In this document: positions 63,825 through 64,000 of the stretch, in pieces
Layout of the letters: each line of letters opens with the position of its first letter
How positions within the stretch are numbered: the first letter of the stretch is position 1
Assembly (NCBI RefSeq): GCF_027923385.1
Contig: NZ_BSEC01000001.1
Coordinates: 2,244,501-2,308,500, forward strand
Length of the DNA stretch: 64,000 nucleotides
Reading direction: 5' to 3'
DNA from: Methylocystis echinoides
GTDB lineage: Bacteria > Pseudomonadota > Alphaproteobacteria > Rhizobiales > Beijerinckiaceae
Translations under genes and position numbers: made by a program
Notes under the pieces: model-generated
Seen by the model: the letters and a program-made list of their open reading frames with translations, nothing else
Database searches by the model: none
What the model was told of the DNA's origin: nothing

Positions 63825-64000
63825 GCGTCGAGGCCACGATCCGCGTCCAGGCGGCGGATTTCGACGCCGCGCAGGAAGAGGCGCTGCTGACGCAGGGACG
63901 CCGCGACGTCGGCGCCCTTGTCGCCTTCACCGGCCTGTGCCGCGACGACGACGGCGCCCTCGCGGCGCTCGAACTCGAGCATTATCCCGGCATGGCGGAA
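63821..64000 (+). CDS. moaE: Molybdopterin synthase catalytic subunit, N-terminal part
   Basis: The first 60 codons of MoaE before the window ends. VQAADFDAAQEEALL and DVGALVAFTGLCRD, followed by ALELEHYPGM, match the N-terminal half of MoaE. The catalytic Lys region lies beyond the window. The ATG overlaps the moaD stop. Confidence 0.93.
   Translation, partial: MSVEATIRVQAADFDAAQEEALLTQGRRDVGALVAFTGLCRDDDGALAALELEHYPGMAE

Overview
This 64 kb window is GC-rich, densely coding chromosomal DNA from an alphaproteobacterium, most likely Hyphomicrobiales (Rhizobiales). The evidence is the gene content: PopZ-type polar organiser, FtsB/DivIC-like protein, nadA-DUF4202-nadB-nadC cluster, an isoaspartate methyltransferase-like gene next to TolC, large OprP-type porins with N-terminal coiled coils, and a ChbG/HpnK-type deacetylase. 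A Methylocystaceae/Beijerinckiaceae-like host is my guess from overall feel; no methane or methanol oxidation gene is present to prove it. I saw no rRNA, tRNA, CRISPR array or prophage.

Layout. 1-6.6 kb: end of a YdjC-fold deacetylase, the de novo NAD operon on the minus strand, then pyrB on the plus strand; a near-perfect palindrome lies between nadA and pyrB. 6.6-9.2 kb: cysK and a TauE-type sulfur anion exporter, divergent from an Rrf2 regulator with four clustered cysteines. 9.3-19.3 kb: methyltransferase-like protein, TolC, PopZ, FtsB-like protein, peroxiredoxin, a 1,169-residue AsmA/YhdP-type envelope protein, a 561-residue protein I do not recognise, and a small Inh-like inhibitor. 19.6-30.6 kb: secreted GH5 glycosidase with four C-terminal repeats, HemN, sterol-desaturase-family protein, a RecD-like helicase, several uncharacterised membrane proteins, an HNH protein, and two very small membrane-peptide genes (40 and 42 aa). 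31-37.5 kb: polyprenyl-phosphate sugar transferase and sbcD-sbcC.

37.5-47.6 kb: an intact IS630-type element inserted in the stop codon of a Tet-like MFS gene, followed by three large porins. Two of these are close paralogues. The middle one is preceded by sequences that match the PhoB box (TGTCA repeated at 11 bp). 48-54 kb: RhlE-type helicase, GlpD, acyl-CoA dehydrogenase, FmdB zinc ribbon, alpha/beta hydrolase. 54-64 kb: infC with a probable ATT start, hybrid histidine kinase, ilvD, Uma2-family protein, a serine-less acyl carrier protein, TPR protein, RutE-like nitroreductase, DoxX, pgsA, moaD and the start of moaE.

The genes are mostly housekeeping and envelope functions. Non-coding DNA carries several palindromic intergenic repeats of the kind common in this group. 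I do not see a convincing new defence or mobile system. The best leads are the Pho-box porin cluster, the self-contained 40-aa membrane-peptide gene, the serine-less carrier protein, the IS insertion that rebuilds a stop codon, and several genes that look leaderless.
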